From contig VMSW01000001.1 of the NCBI GenBank assembly GCA_013791955.1, positions 97,661 through 161,660 on the forward strand: a DNA stretch of 64,000 nt, read 5' to 3'. Shown piece after piece: positions 7,389 through 15,458 of this stretch; position 1 is the first letter of the stretch, and the number at the start of each line of letters is the position of its first letter. Origin of the DNA: Propionicimonas sp. (lineage in GTDB: Bacteria; Actinomycetota; Actinomycetes; Propionibacteriales; Propionibacteriaceae). The position numbers and the translations under genes were made by a program. The notes below the pieces were generated by a model. The model searched no databases. It was given only the letters and a program-made list of their open reading frames with translations, and was not told where the DNA came from.

Positions 7389-8321
7389 ATGTCCATCGCC
7401 CAAACCGACCGGCAACGTCGCCCGAGTCGAGCAATCCAGCGGTTGAGGACCATTCGCCGCACCACCTTGGCCCGTCGGGTCACCCAGCTCGGCTTCGCGA
7501 TCTTCATCGTCGCGGCCGCCGCCCGGCACCAGTTCGAGAGCGAAACCGGGACGGCATCGGTCGACGCACTTTGCCCCTTCGGCGCCGTCGAAACCCTGAT
7601 CACCTGGGCCACCACCGGCACGCTGATCGCCAAGGTGCACCCCTCCAACCTCATTCTCGGGGTGGCGGTGCTGGTGGCCGCACTGCTGGTGGGCAACGCC
7701 TTCTGCGGCTGGATCTGCCCGATGGGCACCGTCCAGGACGGGCTCGCCTGGGTCGCCAAGAAACTGCACCTGCCGCAATGGCAGCCCGGGCCGCGCACCG
7801 ATCGGGTGCTGCGCTGGGGCCGGTTCGTGGTGCTGGGCCTGGTGATGTGGATGAGTTATGTCACCGGACGGCTGTGGTTCGCCGACTACGACCCCTACTT
7901 CACGCTCTTCTCCCTGCACTGGCTGAACCCCTGGACTGAAGCCCTGATCGTTTCGGTGGCGATCACCACGGCGATTCTGGTGGCCTCGCTGTTCGTCGAG
8001 CGGCTCTGGTGCCGCTATCTGTGCCCGCTGGGGGCGGTGTTCGCGGTGCTGGGTCGCTTCAGCTTTCTGCGGATTCGCCGGGACGCGGCCACCTGCACCG
8101 ACTGCGACTTGTGTGACCGTCCCTGCCCAGTTGGGATTACGGTCTCGAAGGCCGACCCGGTGGTGAATGCCGACTGCATCGGCTGCCTGGATTGCGTGAC
8201 CACCTGTCCGGTGCGAGGTGCGCTGACCATCAGCCCGCCCGGAGGTCTACCGCAGCTGCTGATCAGCGGCAAAAAGGTTGAGGCCGAAGAGCCGGCGATG
8301 AGTGGAAAGGCTGAACGATGA
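7389..8321 (+). CDS. NapH/CcoG-like 4Fe-4S membrane protein
   Basis: Polytopic protein of 310 residues predicted to move electrons between a membrane quinol pool and Fe-S partners. Two membrane-embedded CxxxCP motifs occur, FCGWICPMG near residue 110 and CRYLCPLGA near residue 215, as in NapH/NosR/YccM-type proteins. The C-terminal cytoplasmic ferredoxin domain has two full 4Fe-4S motifs, CTDCDLCDRPCP and CIGCLDCVTTCP. No nitrate, nitrous-oxide or cytochrome-oxidase genes are nearby, so the pathway is unknown. It overlaps the next gene by 4 nt. Confidence 0.82.
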   Translation: MSIAQTDRQRRPSRAIQRLRTIRRTTLARRVTQLGFAIFIVAAAARHQFESETGTASVDALCPFGAVETLITWATTGTLIAKVHPSNLILGVAVLVAALLVGNAFCGWICPMGTVQDGLAWVAKKLHLPQWQPGPRTDRVLRWGRFVVLGLVMWMSYVTGRLWFADYDPYFTLFSLHWLNPWTEALIVSVAITTAILVASLFVERLWCRYLCPLGAVFAVLGRFSFLRIRRDAATCTDCDLCDRPCPVGITVSKADPVVNADCIGCLDCVTTCPVRGALTISPPGGLPQLLISGKKVEAEEPAMSGKAER

Positions 8322-8944
8322 AGATCCGTTGGTTGCTGCCAGTGGTGTGGTTGGTGGTGCTCTTCGGCACCATCGGGGCCTCCCAAGCTGCCGGCTGGTG
8401 GGAGGTCAGCGGCCGCGAGGACGTGGTCGCTGGCACCCTCACCGTGGATGACTTGAAAGGCTGGATGAGCGTCCAACAGGCCGCAGATGGGCTGGGGGTG
8501 CCGGTCGAGGTAGTGATTGATGCCATCGGCGGCGCACCAGGAGCGGTGCAACCTGAGAACGTCTTCAAGGACGTCGAGGTGGCAGTGCCCGGCTTCAGCC
8601 TGGATGACCTGAGGGAGATTCTGCGGGTGCGGCTTAGCCCCACGCCGGCGGCCTCGCCCAGTGGTAGCCCGACGCCCTCGGCCAGCCCGTCGGTGGCGGT
8701 GCCGAGTGCTACCGCCACCCACGTGCCGCAGCCGACCGGCACCGGTGCTGGCGAGTCTTCGGTCACCGGCCAGCAGACCCTGCGCCAGGTGGCCCAGGCT
8801 GCCGGTCTCGACCTGGCCGCGCTGATCGCCGAAGCCGGGCTGCCAGCGGACGTGAACCCCGACGTAGCGCTGCGGACGCTACGCGATACCGTCCCCGGAT
8901 TCGAGATGCAACAAGTGCGCGATGCGGTCGACCGGCTGAGCTGA
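8318..8944 (+). CDS. Secreted or anchored protein with two homologous helical repeats
   Basis: Protein of 208 residues with an N-terminal signal or anchor helix (~1-25). It has two related modules of ~55 residues (about 45-100 and 150-206), separated by a Pro/Ser/Thr-rich linker. Each module has the form (S/T)xxQ(V/A)Axx(L/A)G(V/L)...VPGF...(L/V)R, which looks like a small helical fold. It overlaps the Fe-S protein gene by 4 nt (ATGA), implying the two proteins work together. Similar modules may occur next to other NapH-like proteins, but I cannot name the family. Confidence 0.65.
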   Translation: MKIRWLLPVVWLVVLFGTIGASQAAGWWEVSGREDVVAGTLTVDDLKGWMSVQQAADGLGVPVEVVIDAIGGAPGAVQPENVFKDVEVAVPGFSLDDLREILRVRLSPTPAASPSGSPTPSASPSVAVPSATATHVPQPTGTGAGESSVTGQQTLRQVAQAAGLDLAALIAEAGLPADVNPDVALRTLRDTVPGFEMQQVRDAVDRLS

Positions 8945-8949
8945 GCCCC

Positions 8950-9918
8950 TCAGCCGCGCTGCCCGGCGGTCACTGGTTCGGCGACCGGCTCCAAAGCCTG
9001 GTTGGCGGCCAGGACCTCCTGGTAGGCGCGGTGGCCGGTGTAGAGCTCATCGGTCAGCGGGTTCAAACGGTCGCGGACGATGACGTAGCCCTGGTAGGCC
9101 AGAACGGCGACGTTGGCGGCCAGTGAGATCGCGGAAACGGTGAACAGAGCCACTGGGCTGTGGGAGGTATCGACCGCGAACGCTGAGCCGGTGACGAAGC
9201 CAGGAACGGCCATGGTGAACATCATCCACAGCGCCAAGGTGGCGGCGCGATGTTGCAGCCAGGCGCCCTTCTTGATGAAGAAGGCCGGAATGGTGCAGCT
9301 GATCAGCAGGGCGGCGCCGGCGTAGAAGGAGTGATCACCAACGCAGTTGTAGACGTAGGCGAAGTTCCACAGGTCGTAGGCAATAACCCAGAACCACAGC
9401 ATGTCGGGCCAGATCATGTCTTTGCTGGGATCGCGGGAGATGATGATGCCGGTCCAGCCGCAGATGGTGATCAGGTTGATCAGCCCGGCCACCCCGTTCA
9501 TCCAGTTCCAGGGGCCCGACAACATGAAGACCCCATCTACCAGGCCATTGGCGTTCATCGCGCCCACCTGGAAGTCGCGGACGCAGGCCTCGGCGATGTT
9601 GATCGCCAGGATCGCCGGCGGGAACAGCAGGGCCCACTTGTGGCCCGACAGCTTCGGCCAGTACCTGATCGCCATGAAGCCCAAGGTGCCGGCCAGGGCG
9701 GAGTACACCTTCACCCAATGGAACCAGGTTCCAGTGGAGGAGCCCGGCCCGGCGGTGACCGGCCAGACGAACAGGGTCAGCAGCAGGGGCAGCAGGACGA
9801 AGAAGCCCAGCCCGACCCACTTCCAGCGGCGGGTGATCTCATTTAGGCCTATCAACGCGCCCAACACCACGAACCAGGCAACCCAGGAATACCAGGGGAT
9901 CGGTTGGAACAGGAACAT
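8950..9918 (-). CDS. Polytopic membrane protein, DUF5692-like
   Basis: Membrane protein of 322 residues with about nine hydrophobic helices and many conserved Trp (IPWYSWVAWFVV, GTWFHWVKVYSALAG). I associate this pattern with DUF5692, whose function is not established. It ends 5 nt from the convergent gene at 8318-8944. It is transcribed divergently from the TetR gene at 10070, which is its most likely regulator. Purine-rich GGTGGCGAG precedes the ATG. Confidence 0.6.
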   Translation of the reverse strand: MFLFQPIPWYSWVAWFVVLGALIGLNEITRRWKWVGLGFFVLLPLLLTLFVWPVTAGPGSSTGTWFHWVKVYSALAGTLGFMAIRYWPKLSGHKWALLFPPAILAINIAEACVRDFQVGAMNANGLVDGVFMLSGPWNWMNGVAGLINLITICGWTGIIISRDPSKDMIWPDMLWFWVIAYDLWNFAYVYNCVGDHSFYAGAALLISCTIPAFFIKKGAWLQHRAATLALWMMFTMAVPGFVTGSAFAVDTSHSPVALFTVSAISLAANVAVLAYQGYVIVRDRLNPLTDELYTGHRAYQEVLAANQALEPVAEPVTAGQRG

Positions 9919-10069
9919 CTCGCCACCTCCATCGACCCGGCCCGTTGATCTGCTCTGATCAGCGCGGCCACTTCTGGGTCACTCGCTTGCTGATTCGATG
10001 TTAGAAGTGCTCGAGATAGGCGAAAATAGACAATCTGGGCGATGTGTCCAGACCGATCCTGGAGGCAAA

Positions 10070-10648
10070 GTGAGCAGCGCAGCCGCTGACCCGCCACGGT
10101 CGAAGACCGCCTTGGCTCTCGCGCTCAAACAGGCGCTGGCCACCACACCGTTGGCGAAGGTGACCGTCTCGGGGTTGGCGGCCGCAGCTGGGGTGAATCG
10201 GCAGACCTTCTACAGCCATTTCAGTGACGTCTACGACCTGGCGCGCTGGGTGTACACCACTGAGGTGGCCAACCACATCATGGCTCACGCCAGCTATGAC
10301 CAATGGGCCGACGGCTTCAGTGAACTGCTGGGCTACATGGCCGATCATCACGACCAGGCCTACGCCGTGATCCGCTCGCTGAAGCACTCGGAGTTGGAGT
10401 CGTTCTTCTACCGGTCACTGCGGGAGATGATGCGGGTGATCGTCGCGGAGTTGGAAGGTGAGCTGAAGCTCCAGCCGGCCGATCGGGAGTTCATCATCGA
10501 CCATTACACCCTGGTGGTGCTGGGTCATCTGCTGCACTGGCTGGCCACCGATATGCGCGAGAACCCGTACGTCCTGACCGAGCGGCTGGAGTTCGTCCTG
10601 CACGGTGGGGTTCGGGAGTCCCTGGAGCGTTTCGCCGCTCGACGGTGA
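10070..10648 (+). CDS. TetR-family regulator (DhaS-like subgroup)
   Basis: DNA-binding protein of 192 residues. The HTH (~25-55) reads VTVSGLAAAAGVNRQTFYSHF, followed by SDVYDLARWVYTTE. That is typical of the TetR subgroup related to DhaS with a TetR_C_8-like C-terminus. GTG 10070 is chosen because GGAGG lies at 10061-10065, and upstream in-frame codons are less well placed. Divergent from the DUF5692-like gene across a 151-bp spacer, so it probably controls that gene and itself. I could not pick out a convincing palindrome in that spacer. Confidence 0.85.
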   Translation: MSSAAADPPRSKTALALALKQALATTPLAKVTVSGLAAAAGVNRQTFYSHFSDVYDLARWVYTTEVANHIMAHASYDQWADGFSELLGYMADHHDQAYAVIRSLKHSELESFFYRSLREMMRVIVAELEGELKLQPADREFIIDHYTLVVLGHLLHWLATDMRENPYVLTERLEFVLHGGVRESLERFAARR

Positions 10649-10657
10649 GCGCTGACC

Positions 10658-11239
10658 TCAGCGCTGTTCGACAGCGTCGGTGGCGAGATCGAGATAGGCG
10701 ATCGCGCCTTGAGGATCAGCCCTCGCGATGGTGAAGGCGGCGATGATCAGCGCGGTGCAGGTCTGGGCCAGCCGTTCGGCGCCGGCCTCAGAGAGCTCGG
10801 GTTGGCGGGCGTCGATGCCGCTGCGCAGGGCGGTAGCGAGCTCGGCGCGGTAATCGGCGATGACCTGTTTCACGGCGGCGTCGCCGGCCAGGGTGGAGGC
10901 GGCGGTGTTGATCAGCAGGCAGCCGTCGGCGCTGGCGGCGCCGGTGCGGCCAGCAATGGCGGCGCGCAAAGTCCTGAGGTAGTCGCCGACGGCTTCGGGG
11001 GACACCGGTGCGGTGAGCAGTGGACGCAACCGCGGGCGCACCACTTCGTCGAGATAGCTGGCTACGGCAGCATCAAACAGGCCGCGCTTGTTACCGAAGG
11101 CGTGATAGATGCTGGAGCGACACAGGCCGGTGGCGGCTTCCAGCGCGGGCATCGCAGCCTCTTCGTAGCCCTGGTTCCAGAACACCTGACGGGCAGCTCG
11201 GACTGCCTCGGTGGTGTCGAACGCCTGGGGGCGACCCAT
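10658..11239 (-). CDS. TetR/AcrR-family regulator
   Basis: Repressor-type protein of 193 residues. The N-terminal HTH shows FWNQGYEEAAMPALEAATGL followed by CRSSIYHAFGNKRGLFDAAV. Its C-terminal ligand domain resembles TetR_C regulators of the RutR/YxaF type. It is convergent with the TetR gene at 10070. It is divergent from the DUF1304-nitroreductase pair, across an intergenic region holding an imperfect palindrome, so it probably represses both itself and that pair. Confidence 0.88.
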   Translation of the reverse strand: MGRPQAFDTTEAVRAARQVFWNQGYEEAAMPALEAATGLCRSSIYHAFGNKRGLFDAAVASYLDEVVRPRLRPLLTAPVSPEAVGDYLRTLRAAIAGRTGAASADGCLLINTAASTLAGDAAVKQVIADYRAELATALRSGIDARQPELSEAGAERLAQTCTALIIAAFTIARADPQGAIAYLDLATDAVEQR

Positions 11240-11260
11240 CTGTGGACCTCTCGTTTTGTG

Positions 11261-11296
11261 TACCGGTCGATCCAGTATATATTAGAACGGTCGGTA
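11261..11296. promoter_or_regulatory. Putative TetR operator and divergent promoters
   Basis: TACCGGTCG (11261-11269) and CGGTCGGTA (11288-11296) form a 7-of-9 inverted repeat around an AT-rich centre. The centre offers TATACT (11274-11279, minus strand) for the tetR gene. TATAAA (11294-11299) could serve the DUF1304 gene. Binding here would cover both promoters. Confidence 0.55.
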
Positions 11297-11321
11297 TAAA
11301 ACCATCTAGACGGGCAGGCTC

Positions 11322-11708
11322 ATGTTGCTTCTCTCGGGGCTGGTGATCGTGGGCCTCGCCGCACTGATTCACGGCTACATCTTCTATCTGGAGTCGGTCA
11401 GCTGGACCAGTGAGCGCACCCGCGCGATCTTCGGCACCTCAGTCGAGGGGGCCGCCGCCACCCGCCAGCTGGCGTTCAACCAGGGCTTTTACAACCTCTT
11501 TCTGGCGTTGCAGGTGATCGCCGGCATCGTCGTCTTCGCTCTCGGTTCTGTCCCGGTGGGGGTGGCGCTAATCCTCGCCGGAGCTGGCTCGATGGTGCTG
11601 GCCGGGATGGTGCTGATGGCGTCGGACTCGGGCAAGGCTGGCGCAGCCCTGAAGCAACTTCTACCCCCGCTGATCGGACTCATCGTCCTTGTCATCGGCC
11701 TCTTCTGA
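11322..11708 (+). CDS. DUF1304 family membrane protein
   Basis: Membrane protein of 128 residues with four transmembrane helices. The family hallmarks are the early HGYIFYLESVSW and FNQGFYNLFLAL motifs. Function is unknown, though DUF1304 genes are often next to TetR-type regulators and redox enzymes. It is followed after 33 nt by the nitroreductase gene on the same strand, probably as one operon under the divergent TetR. Confidence 0.88.
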   Translation: MLLLSGLVIVGLAALIHGYIFYLESVSWTSERTRAIFGTSVEGAAATRQLAFNQGFYNLFLALQVIAGIVVFALGSVPVGVALILAGAGSMVLAGMVLMASDSGKAGAALKQLLPPLIGLIVLVIGLF

Positions 11709-11741
11709 GCCGCCAACTTCACTGCATGAAAGGCAGAGCAA

Positions 11742-12497
11742 ATGAGCAATTCGGTAATCGAGCAACTCACTCAGCGTCGATCCGTGCGCGCGTTCACCGG
11801 CGATCCGGTGCGCGTCGATCACCTGACGGCCATCCTGAGAGCCACCCAGCAGGCGCCGAGTTCGATCAACGGCCAACAGACTTCGCTAGTGGTGATTCGT
11901 GATCCCGAGCGGATCTCGCAAGTCGCCGAGATCGCCGGTGGGCAGCCGCAGGTGGCTGGCGCCGATGTGGTGGTGGTCTTCGTGATCGACTTCAACCGCA
12001 CCGCTGAAGCGGCCAAGATCGCTGGCACTCAGCAGGTAGTGGAGCGCTCGGCCGAAGGCATCGTCACCGGAGCGGTGGACGCTGGCATTGCGCTGGCAAC
12101 CTTCCAGGCTGCGGCGAATGCACTGGGCTACGGCACTACCCCGATCGGTGGCATTCGGCGCAATCCGACCGCGCTGATCGAACTGCTCGGGCTGCCGGCC
12201 CGCACCTACCCGGTGGTCGCGGCCACCCTCGGCGTCCCGGATTCGGCGAAGTTGGCGCAGGTTAAGCCCCGAGTGTCGCTGGAGTCCTATGCGCTGTCGG
12301 AGCGCTACGACGAGGCGAAGGTGGCTGAGGGGGTGGCCGCCTACGACGAGGTGCTGCGCACCTGGTGGGATTCCCAGGGCCTGACCCAGATGGGCACCTA
12401 CTCCCATGACACCGCCAAGACCTACTCGACGGTCTACTTCCCGACGATTGCCGCGACTCTGCGCTCCCAGGGTTTCGAGTTCGCCGACGAGGCCTGA
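11742..12497 (+). CDS. NADPH-dependent nitroreductase (NfsA/FRP type)
   Basis: FMN-dependent oxidoreductase of 251 residues, expected to reduce nitro compounds, quinones or flavins with NAD(P)H. RRSVRAF near residue 12 and QQAPSSINGQQ near residue 42 bind the FMN phosphate. ALGYGTTPIGGIRRNP near residue 128 is typical of the NfsA/FRP group, as are the length and the C-terminal arm. AAAGG precedes the ATG. Linkage to TetR and DUF1304 suggests induction by a toxic electrophile or quinone (inference). Confidence 0.88.
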   Translation: MSNSVIEQLTQRRSVRAFTGDPVRVDHLTAILRATQQAPSSINGQQTSLVVIRDPERISQVAEIAGGQPQVAGADVVVVFVIDFNRTAEAAKIAGTQQVVERSAEGIVTGAVDAGIALATFQAAANALGYGTTPIGGIRRNPTALIELLGLPARTYPVVAATLGVPDSAKLAQVKPRVSLESYALSERYDEAKVAEGVAAYDEVLRTWWDSQGLTQMGTYSHDTAKTYSTVYFPTIAATLRSQGFEFADEA

Positions 12498-12520
12498 AGC
12501 CACTAGTGGTGGCGTTGGCG

Positions 12521-12541
12521 GCTTCGACGGGCTCAGCCAAC
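12521..12541 (-). repeat. Dispersed 21-bp repeat, inverted copy
   Basis: This 21-bp segment, with core CTTCGACGGGCTCAG, is the exact reverse complement of 21017-21037. It belongs to the family of CTTCGACRGGCTCAG-type intergenic repeats seen again at 20865 and 20905. Confidence 0.7.
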
Positions 12542-12581
12542 TCGTGAAAACGGTTCCGCCCAGGCGACTTGGCGGGTAATG

Positions 12582-12603
12582 TACTTGAAGAAATCTTCAA
12601 GTA
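12582..12603. promoter_or_regulatory. Perfect 22-bp palindromic ArsR operator
   Basis: TACTTGAAGA, then AA, then its exact complement TCTTCAAGTA. A candidate -10 (TAATGT, 12577-12582) abuts it. It lies 14 nt upstream of the arsR-type GTG at 12617, so repressor binding would block transcription of the regulator and the whole downstream complex operon. Confidence 0.75.
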
Positions 12604-12616
12604 TGGGAGTTCTGGG

Positions 12617-12958
12617 GTGCCGACACCGCTGCACGAGGCCAAGGCCGAGCTGTTTCGCACGCTCGGGCATCCGGTGCGAATCCGGGTGCTTGAGCTGCTC
12701 AGCGAGCGTGAGCATGCCGTGCACGAACTGTTGGCCAAGATCGACATCGAACCCAGCGCGCTCTCCCAGCAACTCGGCGTTTTGCGCCGAGCCGGGGCAG
12801 TAAGGCAGCGCCGCGTTGGTGGCGAGGTGCTCTACAGCGTCCGGACTGAGACCGTGCCCGCACTACTCGACGCGGCCCGGGCGACCCTGTCTGAGGTACT
12901 CGCCGGGCAGACCCAACTGCAAGCCGAACTGGACGACGAAGCCGGGGCCGGCAAATGA
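12617..12958 (+). CDS. ArsR-family regulator (Rv0081-like)
   Basis: Winged-helix repressor of 113 residues. The domain runs AELFRTLGHPVRIRVLELL, then HELLAKIDIEPSALSQQL as recognition region and a VGGEVLYSV wing. No Cys or His-rich metal site is visible, so it is unlikely to sense metal. GTG 12617 is chosen for the GGGAG at 12605-12609 and because it falls after the palindromic operator. Length and context match M. tuberculosis Rv0081, which heads the Rv0082-Rv0087 complex genes. It overlaps the next gene by 4 nt. Confidence 0.88.
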   Translation: MPTPLHEAKAELFRTLGHPVRIRVLELLSEREHAVHELLAKIDIEPSALSQQLGVLRRAGAVRQRRVGGEVLYSVRTETVPALLDAARATLSEVLAGQTQLQAELDDEAGAGK

Positions 12959-13452
12959 GCCTCATCCGACTGTTGTCCATGATCACCCGCACCGGCACCA
13001 TGACCGAACCGGTGGCCGATGCGCCGATCGAAACCCGCGATGGGTTCGTCCCACCAGCCTGCTTGCGCGGTAGCGTCCAGGTGCGCCATGTGGACGCCGG
13101 CTCCTGCAACGGCTGCGAAATCGAGTTGGGCGCCGCCTTCGGGCCGGTGTACGACGCCGAACGATTTGGAGCCCGACTGGTCGCCTCACCTCGCCACGCC
13201 GATGTGGTCACGGTCACCGGTGTGGTCACCCAAAACATGGTCGAACCGTTGCTCAACACCATCGATGCCACCCCAAACCCGCGAGTGATCGTCTCCATCG
13301 GTGACTGCACCCGAGGCTGTGGAGTCTTCGCCGGGTCCTACGCGGTGGCCGGCTCAGTCGACGACTTCGTTGAGGTGGACGTCCATGTGCCCGGCTGCCC
13401 ACCAGCACCGGAGGCCATCATCGCTGCCCTGCGGGCGGTGACCAGACGATGA
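12955..13452 (+). CDS. NuoB/HyfI-like Fe-S small subunit
   Basis: Peripheral subunit of 165 residues of a complex I/group 4 hydrogenase-related complex. The proximal 4Fe-4S ligands are all present: C51 and C54 in CNGCE, C118 in GDCTRGC and C148 in PGCPP. It should therefore hold a working cluster even though the large subunit lacks the Ni site. The first ~35 residues are poorly conserved, so a later start is possible. Start and stop overlap both neighbours by 4 nt, giving tight translational coupling. Confidence 0.9.
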   Translation: MSLIRLLSMITRTGTMTEPVADAPIETRDGFVPPACLRGSVQVRHVDAGSCNGCEIELGAAFGPVYDAERFGARLVASPRHADVVTVTGVVTQNMVEPLLNTIDATPNPRVIVSIGDCTRGCGVFAGSYAVAGSVDDFVEVDVHVPGCPPAPEAIIAALRAVTRR

Positions 13453-15458
13453 ACCTGGTGGACGCCGGCCTGTACGGCCTGCTCGGTTCCGCGACGGTGG
13501 CCATCGTGATGGCCATCGTGCTCACCGGACGGGTGCGCAACGTCATCGCCGGGTTGGCGGTGCTGGCTACCGGGGTGGCCGCCGCACTGACCGGCCTGGC
13601 CACCCTGCTCGGCTACAGCGGCACCGGCTTGGCCATTCCGGTGGCCCTGCCCCTGGTCGGCGACCTGGACGCGTTGGTGCTGGCCCCTGATCGCCTGGGC
13701 GGCTTCTTCATGTTGCTGGCCGGGCTGGTGATCGCGGCCAGCGCCCTGTTCGGCATCGGCTACGCCCACGGCCCGGCCGCCTCCCGGACCGGCTGGACGG
13801 GCTTCGCCGCCTTCGCCCTCGGTGTGGTGCTGGTGCCGGCCGCCGCCGACGCGATCACCTTCTTGTTGGCCTGGGAGTTGATGGCGCTGGGCTCCACGGT
13901 CCTGCTGCTGGCTGAGCACGCCACCCGCCAAGCCGTGCGGGCCGCAACGATCTGGTACGCGGTGATGACCCACCTCTCCTTCCTGTTGCTGCTGGCTGGC
14001 TTCGGCGTGCTGATCAACGCTGCCGGTGGCACCAGTTGGGCCCGGATGGTCGGCATCGCCGAGCCGACCGCAAGCCTGGCCTTCGCGCTGCTGGTCGCCG
14101 GCTTCGCCACCAAGGCCGGCCTGGTGCCGGTGCACGTCTGGCTGCCGCGGGCCCACCCTGAAGCCCCCAGTCACGCCTCGGCCGCCATGAGTGCGGCGAT
14201 GGTGAAGATGGGCATCTACGGCATCCTGCTGGTCACCCTGCGGCTGCTGCCCAACGGGCCGTCGTGGTGGGCGGTAGTGCTGGTGGCGCTGGGGGCGATC
14301 TCGGCGCTCTACGGCATCCTGCAGGCCTCGGTGCAGTCCGACCTCAAACGGCTGTTGGCCTACTCCACCACCGAAAACGTCGGGCTGATCACCACCGCGA
14401 TTGGGGTCGGGCTGCTGCTGCACCAATCGGGCCAGCACGCCGCCGCGGACGTGGCGCTGATCGCCGCCCTGCTGCTGGCGCTGAGCCATGCCGCCTTCAA
14501 GACCGTCCTGTTCCTTGGGGCTGGCGCGGTGCTGCACGCCACCGGTGAACGTGACCTAGACCAACTCGGCGGGTTGGCCTCCCGGATGCCGATCACCGCT
14601 CTGACCTTCGGGGTGGGCGCGCTGGGGGCGGCGGCGCTGCCGGTCACCTCGGGCTTTGTGGCCGAATGGGTGCTGCTGCAGGCGCTCATTCACGCCGACG
14701 CCAAAACCGACCGACTGCTGGCCGTGGTGATGCCGCTGACCATGGGCGTGGTGGCCCTAACCATCGGACTTGGCCTGCTCACCTTCGTCAAAGCTGCCGG
14801 CATCGGCTTCCTGGCCCGGCCCCGCAGTCAGGCGGCCAGCGAGGCCAGTGAAGTCGGCTTCAGCATGCGGTTGGCCTTGCTCGGCTCGGCCGGGCTGACC
14901 ATCGGGCTAGGGCTGATTCCCGGACCGCTCTCCCAACTACTGGCCGGTGCGGTGGGGGCCAGCGGCATCGCCACCACCGGCCTGACCGGCCTGGAACTAG
15001 GTGGGCTCGGCGTAGTGGTGCTCAACCCGCTGGCGCTCACCGCCCTGACCTTGGTGTTGCTGGCCGGGGTGCTGGTCGTGAATGGGATCGCCTCCCGGCG
15101 CCACCCGCGCCGCGAAGTCGAGCTGCCCTGGGGGTGCGGCGGCGAGCGCACCAGCCCGCGGATGGAATACAACGCCACCAGCTACTCCGAGCCGCTGGCG
15201 CGGGTGTTCGGCGGGTCCTTGCACACCCGCCGCAGCGTCGAAGTGGAGCATCCCGACGACGCGCCGCTGCTGGTATCCGGCATCGAGTTCAACCAGGAGA
15301 CCGTCGACCTGGTGGAACACCGGGTCTATCTGCCTGCCGCCCGGCTGGCCGAACGCTTCGGTGATTTCGCCCGCAAGCTGCAAAACGGCAGCATTCACCG
15401 CTACGTCGGCTTCTCATTCGCAGCCCTGCTGCTCGTCTTGGTGTTGGTGACGCGATGA
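13449..15458 (+). CDS. HyfB-like antiporter-type membrane subunit
   Basis: Integral membrane subunit of 669 residues with about 16 helices, homologous to NuoL/M and Mrp antiporter proteins. The core shows the conserved WELMALGS glutamate, FATKAGLVPVHVWLPRAHPEAPS (here KAGLVPVHVWL) and LLAYSTTENVG. These segments carry the Lys/His/Glu residues used for proton translocation. A cytoplasmic insert near residue 560 (PWGCGGERTSPRMEYNATSY) is typical of HyfB/HycC rather than NuoL. It is expected to pump ions driven by the peripheral arm. Confidence 0.9.
   Translation: MNLVDAGLYGLLGSATVAIVMAIVLTGRVRNVIAGLAVLATGVAAALTGLATLLGYSGTGLAIPVALPLVGDLDALVLAPDRLGGFFMLLAGLVIAASALFGIGYAHGPAASRTGWTGFAAFALGVVLVPAAADAITFLLAWELMALGSTVLLLAEHATRQAVRAATIWYAVMTHLSFLLLLAGFGVLINAAGGTSWARMVGIAEPTASLAFALLVAGFATKAGLVPVHVWLPRAHPEAPSHASAAMSAAMVKMGIYGILLVTLRLLPNGPSWWAVVLVALGAISALYGILQASVQSDLKRLLAYSTTENVGLITTAIGVGLLLHQSGQHAAADVALIAALLLALSHAAFKTVLFLGAGAVLHATGERDLDQLGGLASRMPITALTFGVGALGAAALPVTSGFVAEWVLLQALIHADAKTDRLLAVVMPLTMGVVALTIGLGLLTFVKAAGIGFLARPRSQAASEASEVGFSMRLALLGSAGLTIGLGLIPGPLSQLLAGAVGASGIATTGLTGLELGGLGVVVLNPLALTALTLVLLAGVLVVNGIASRRHPRREVELPWGCGGERTSPRMEYNATSYSEPLARVFGGSLHTRRSVEVEHPDDAPLLVSGIEFNQETVDLVEHRVYLPAARLAERFGDFARKLQNGSIHRYVGFSFAALLLVLVLVTR

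Noticed and set aside
9919..10069. TetR operator in the divergent spacer of the DUF5692-like gene
   Set aside because: Repeated TGATC words are present, but I found no inverted repeat convincing enough to call.
13338..14537. Long open frame of ~400 codons on the minus strand
   Set aside because: It is antisense to the HyfB-like gene, has Gln/His/Gly-rich low-complexity composition and no domain; a by-product of strong third-position GC bias.
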